A stretch of 64,000 nucleotides of DNA from Tannerellaceae bacterium (GTDB lineage: Bacteria > Bacteroidota > Bacteroidia > Bacteroidales > Tannerellaceae): assembly GCA_031259845.1 (NCBI GenBank), contig JAIRKZ010000190.1, positions 1 through 64,000 of the forward strand. The letters are read 5' to 3'. Shown here piece by piece: positions 61,599-64,000 of the stretch. Within the stretch, counting starts at the first letter, position 1. Each line of letters starts with the position of its first letter. A program made the position numbers and the translations under genes. The notes below the pieces were generated by a model. That model was given only the letters and a program-made list of their open reading frames with translations. It was not told the origin of the DNA and did not search any database.

Positions 61599-63392
61599 TT
61601 ATTGAATCAAAAACGGTTTTTTATATTTTACATTTTGCCCATCATCATAGTTGTATATTTCTATATATATAATGTACAGGCCCGCCGGCAAACGTATTCC
61701 ATCGGCGTCTTTCCCATTCCATACGAGTTCTCCCTCCAGGCCCATTAATTGATGGTTGGCTATCCCGGCAACCCGGCGGCCATTCAGGTCATAAATATAC
61801 GCTCTGCAATGATAGTTCGGACGATTCAATTGATACCGGATGTGGTATAATCCGTCGGGCGCTAAAACAGGCGGTTCAATATGCGTTGCCGGATTATTCT
61901 CTTTTTTATATTGGGAATTTTGATAACCCGGCGTACCATAACCGGCAAGCGCGATGGCCGAAGTCCAGTTAAGTTTTTCCTGCGTAGCGGCGTCAGGGTT
62001 AATCCGTTCCAAAGCAACGCCCTTTTGGTCTTTTATGGAAGCGGCATGCCATTTGGAAGAATAACTCACCTCGTCTATTACCACTCCGTCTGTTTCACGA
62101 AATAACACAAGGGTGGCCGACGTATTGGCAAGCACCGGCAATTTCAACTCATATAATACGCCAGGGGAAGAGATGAAGTAAAACGGTTTGACGCCTTCCA
62201 TATCCTTTGACAATAAGGCATAACCGCCTTCTTCCATAGCCGCATCCACGCCGGATAAAGGATAATGGGTATTTAAAGAACCATCCGGTTTACGGATAGC
62301 GATAGCTAATCCATTTAAGGAGAGGCGGCGCCGGGAACGATTATACAACTCCATATACTCGCTTCCCCCGGTATAGGGATTGGGTAGCAGCTCATTAAAA
62401 ATCAGTTCGCCGGGTTCAACAGCCTGTACGGCAGGCTCTTCCGGTTTTTCAGGATTCTCTGCCTCATCGTCGAAATAGAGTTCCAGCGCCAAATCAATGA
62501 GCGCCCCATTCGTCAGGTCAAAAAGATTATCCCATGCCAGATAATAGTCCGTTTCAATTTCCAGGCGGCCGGCGAATTTTACATTTACAAGAGACTGACT
62601 TTCTCCATAAGCTATGCGGACAGCCTCTCCCAAACCGTCAATGGTGCAGGAAGCGTTAGAAATATCAACCGGCGAACTGAACACAAACTGTAATTCATAC
62701 GAACTAAGCTGCCTCACGTCTACAAGTTCCGCTCCGGGAGATTCTCCCGGCGAAGGGTCTGTTGTATTTTCCGACACTTCGATATTATCAAAATAAAAGG
62801 TACTTACCCGGCTTTTAATATACCGGCAGAGAATCTGCATTTGCGCGCAGGGTTGTACCGGTATATATTTCATAGTATAACTTCCTTCTTCATGATAAGA
62901 CGATTCGTTGCCTGTACGGGTATATAATCTCCACCGTTCTCCGCCGTCTAATGTTAAACGGACGGATGTAAATTTTCCGGCGAGTAAGCTTTCTCTTCCT
63001 TTAATACACAACTTAGCGGTTTTGTCGCCTTCTTTCATGTATAGGGATATCTGATTCGTGTTATTCCCTATCTGGATATAATAGCTAACATCATCATCCG
63101 TATATACCCGGATACGTGCATTGTTGGCATTTGTAGCTTTAAAGCCTAAGGCCACATCTATTTCCCAACTCATTGCATCATTATAGCCTATGGGGATGTA
63201 CAGAGACGCCTCTCCCGCTTCGCCCGAAGGAGAAACAAATTCCAATTGCCCCGAAGCGTTTATTGCAAACTTGTCAACATCGCCCTCCCAGGGATTGCCG
63301 GAAGTAACGTCTGTACCTGAAAAAGATTCTTTGAACTGTGAAAATGAACAAACCGGGAGTAAAAGCCCGAAAAATAATAATATTTGCTTCAT
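61599..63392 (-). CDS. Exported lamin-tail-domain protein
   Basis: 597 residues from MKQILLFFGLLLPVCSFSQ, a good signal peptide. An N-terminal laminin-G-like/DUF jelly roll (about 20-210) is followed by an Ig-like segment (about 225-310), a lamin tail domain (about 330-460; GELIFNELLPNPYTGGSEYM split at IFNELLPNP), and a C-terminal FlgD-like fold (about 505-597) with RAYIYDLNGRRVAGI and GLYIIYIEIY ending FLIQ. The C-terminus resembles, but is not a textbook, type IX sorting domain. Probably a surface or secreted structural protein; no active site is seen. Confidence 0.82.
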   Translation of the reverse strand: MKQILLFFGLLLPVCSFSQFKESFSGTDVTSGNPWEGDVDKFAINASGQLEFVSPSGEAGEASLYIPIGYNDAMSWEIDVALGFKATNANNARIRVYTDDDVSYYIQIGNNTNQISLYMKEGDKTAKLCIKGRESLLAGKFTSVRLTLDGGERWRLYTRTGNESSYHEEGSYTMKYIPVQPCAQMQILCRYIKSRVSTFYFDNIEVSENTTDPSPGESPGAELVDVRQLSSYELQFVFSSPVDISNASCTIDGLGEAVRIAYGESQSLVNVKFAGRLEIETDYYLAWDNLFDLTNGALIDLALELYFDDEAENPEKPEEPAVQAVEPGELIFNELLPNPYTGGSEYMELYNRSRRRLSLNGLAIAIRKPDGSLNTHYPLSGVDAAMEEGGYALLSKDMEGVKPFYFISSPGVLYELKLPVLANTSATLVLFRETDGVVIDEVSYSSKWHAASIKDQKGVALERINPDAATQEKLNWTSAIALAGYGTPGYQNSQYKKENNPATHIEPPVLAPDGLYHIRYQLNRPNYHCRAYIYDLNGRRVAGIANHQLMGLEGELVWNGKDADGIRLPAGLYIIYIEIYNYDDGQNVKYKKPFLIQ

Positions 63393-63419
63393 AGCTAACA
63401 AGTTTTGTAATAATTAATC

Positions 63420-63427
63420 TATCTTTG
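63420..63427 (+). promoter_or_regulatory. -7 box for asd
   Basis: TATCTTTG, exact TAnnTTTG match, 94 bp before the asd ATG. An upstream TTTTG (63403-63407) is only 12 bp away, so the -33 is uncertain. Confidence 0.45.
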
Positions 63428-63453
63428 CGCACTATTTTGGCAACAATCAATAT

Positions 63454-63475
63454 GCACGCCGGCAGAATGGCGTGC
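63454..63475 (+). other. Hairpin in the asd leader
   Basis: GCACGCC/GGCGTGC perfect 7-bp stem around an 8-nt loop, between the -7 box and the ATG. No T-run follows. Function unknown; it could be an mRNA-stabilising element or a protein operator. Confidence 0.45.
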
Positions 63476-63521
63476 AAATATATAATTACTTATTAACAAT
63501 ACAAATTAATCAGCGCTCAAA

Positions 63522-64000
63522 ATGAAAGTAGCTATTGTTGGAGTGAGTGGAGCGGTAGGACAAGAGTTCCTGCGCATACTTGACGAAAGAGATTTCCCGA
63601 TGGACGAGCTTGTGCTTTTCGGTTCATCCCGCAGTGCCGGACGCATTTATTCCTTCCGCGGCAAACAGCACGCCGTGAAAGAATTAAAACACAACGACGA
63701 TTTTAAGGGAATTGACGTAGCTTTTGTTTCAGCCGGCGCCGGTACATCTGTTGATTTTGCGCCAACCATCACAAAACATGGTACGGTGATGATAGACAAT
63801 TCAAGCGCGTTCCGTATGAACGAAGATGTACCCCTGGTAGTGCCCGAAGTAAATGCAGAAGATGCGTTAAACCGTCCGCGTAACATTATCGCCAATCCCA
63901 ATTGCACAACAATCCAGATGGTCGTTGCATTAAAGGCCATTGAAAAACTGTCTCATATCAAACGTGTGCATGTATCTACCTACCAGGCGGCAAGCGGCGC
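63522..64000 (+). CDS. asd: Aspartate-semialdehyde dehydrogenase (5' part, runs off the window)
   Basis: The first 159 codons are present. The NADP-binding start [20 protein letters not shown] and SSRSAGR (phosphate-binding) lie at the N-terminus; [13 protein letters not shown] and DNSSAFRM follow. The catalytic Cys is residue 128 in NPNCTTIQM. The enzyme reduces aspartyl phosphate to aspartate semialdehyde, the branch point to lysine/diaminopimelate, threonine and methionine. Full length should be near 335 residues, so a little over half is missing beyond 64000. Confidence 0.96.
   Translation, partial: MKVAIVGVSGAVGQEFLRILDERDFPMDELVLFGSSRSAGRIYSFRGKQHAVKELKHNDDFKGIDVAFVSAGAGTSVDFAPTITKHGTVMIDNSSAFRMNEDVPLVVPEVNAEDALNRPRNIIANPNCTTIQMVVALKAIEKLSHIKRVHVSTYQAASG

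Overview
The window looks like a chromosomal piece of a Bacteroidales bacterium, most likely in the Parabacteroides/Tannerella (Tannerellaceae) neighbourhood. The grounds are: Bacteroidetes-type promoters (TTG, about 19 bp, TAnnTTTG) ahead of many genes; a type IX secretion gene (porQ) followed by cmk and ispH; a bacteroidetal exbB/small membrane protein/exbD/exbD cluster; AUG starts without clear Shine-Dalgarno sequences; and two very large secreted paralogues with a DUF6383-like C-terminus. Genus is inference; no rRNA is present.

Layout. 0-8.4 kb: a YqeY-like protein coupled to a CstA-family transporter, a 15-unit 21-bp tandem array, an outer-membrane beta-barrel protein, a histidine kinase/response regulator pair, and a Tat-exported Gfo/Idh/MocA protein. 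8.4-14.2 kb: topA, argS and a POT peptide transporter. 14.2-16.2 kb is decayed: a possible Fic remnant, a 22-bp-period repeat array and a 5'-truncated, frameshifted beta-barrel gene. 16.2-24.9 kb: M23/LysM peptidase, recG, ispD, xseBA, a subtilase, an Lrp/AsnC regulator and two FKBP isomerases. 24.9-25.8 kb: a GH88 remnant beside a dispersed repeat. 25.8-36.6 kb: Sir2, glyS, a third FKBP, ribF, an M20 hydrolase, a flippase, EnvC, a DUF4292 lipoprotein, a TPR protein and dut.

36.6-46.8 kb is the accessory island and the most interesting part. It holds a RhuM pseudogene with an internal deletion, an Mpi-like serine recombinase, two divergent 1,100-1,170 residue S-layer-like type IX cargo genes, an Rpn-type nuclease and a second copy of the dispersed repeat. 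The two large genes are separated by a 373-bp spacer bounded by a perfect 56-bp inverted repeat. The spacer carries one good promoter, pointing to the right-hand gene only. This geometry suggests an invertible promoter that chooses between two surface proteins. The near-identical 3' ends of the two genes form a second, larger inverted repeat.

46.8-64 kb returns to core functions: an O/P-type porin with an 11-bp-phased Pho-box-like array upstream, nadC, DUF4783, rlmH, ispH-cmk-porQ, tonB, a polyprenyl synthase, tatD, tRNA-Ser(GGA), the exbB/exbD cluster, GNAT, an M28 peptidase, an AlbA_2 ATP-binding protein, a lamin-tail-domain protein, and the 5' part of asd, which runs off the right edge. 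Functionally the window joins envelope biogenesis (TonB/Exb, PorQ, EnvC, M23, flippase, isoprenoid enzymes) with a possibly phase-variable surface coat.
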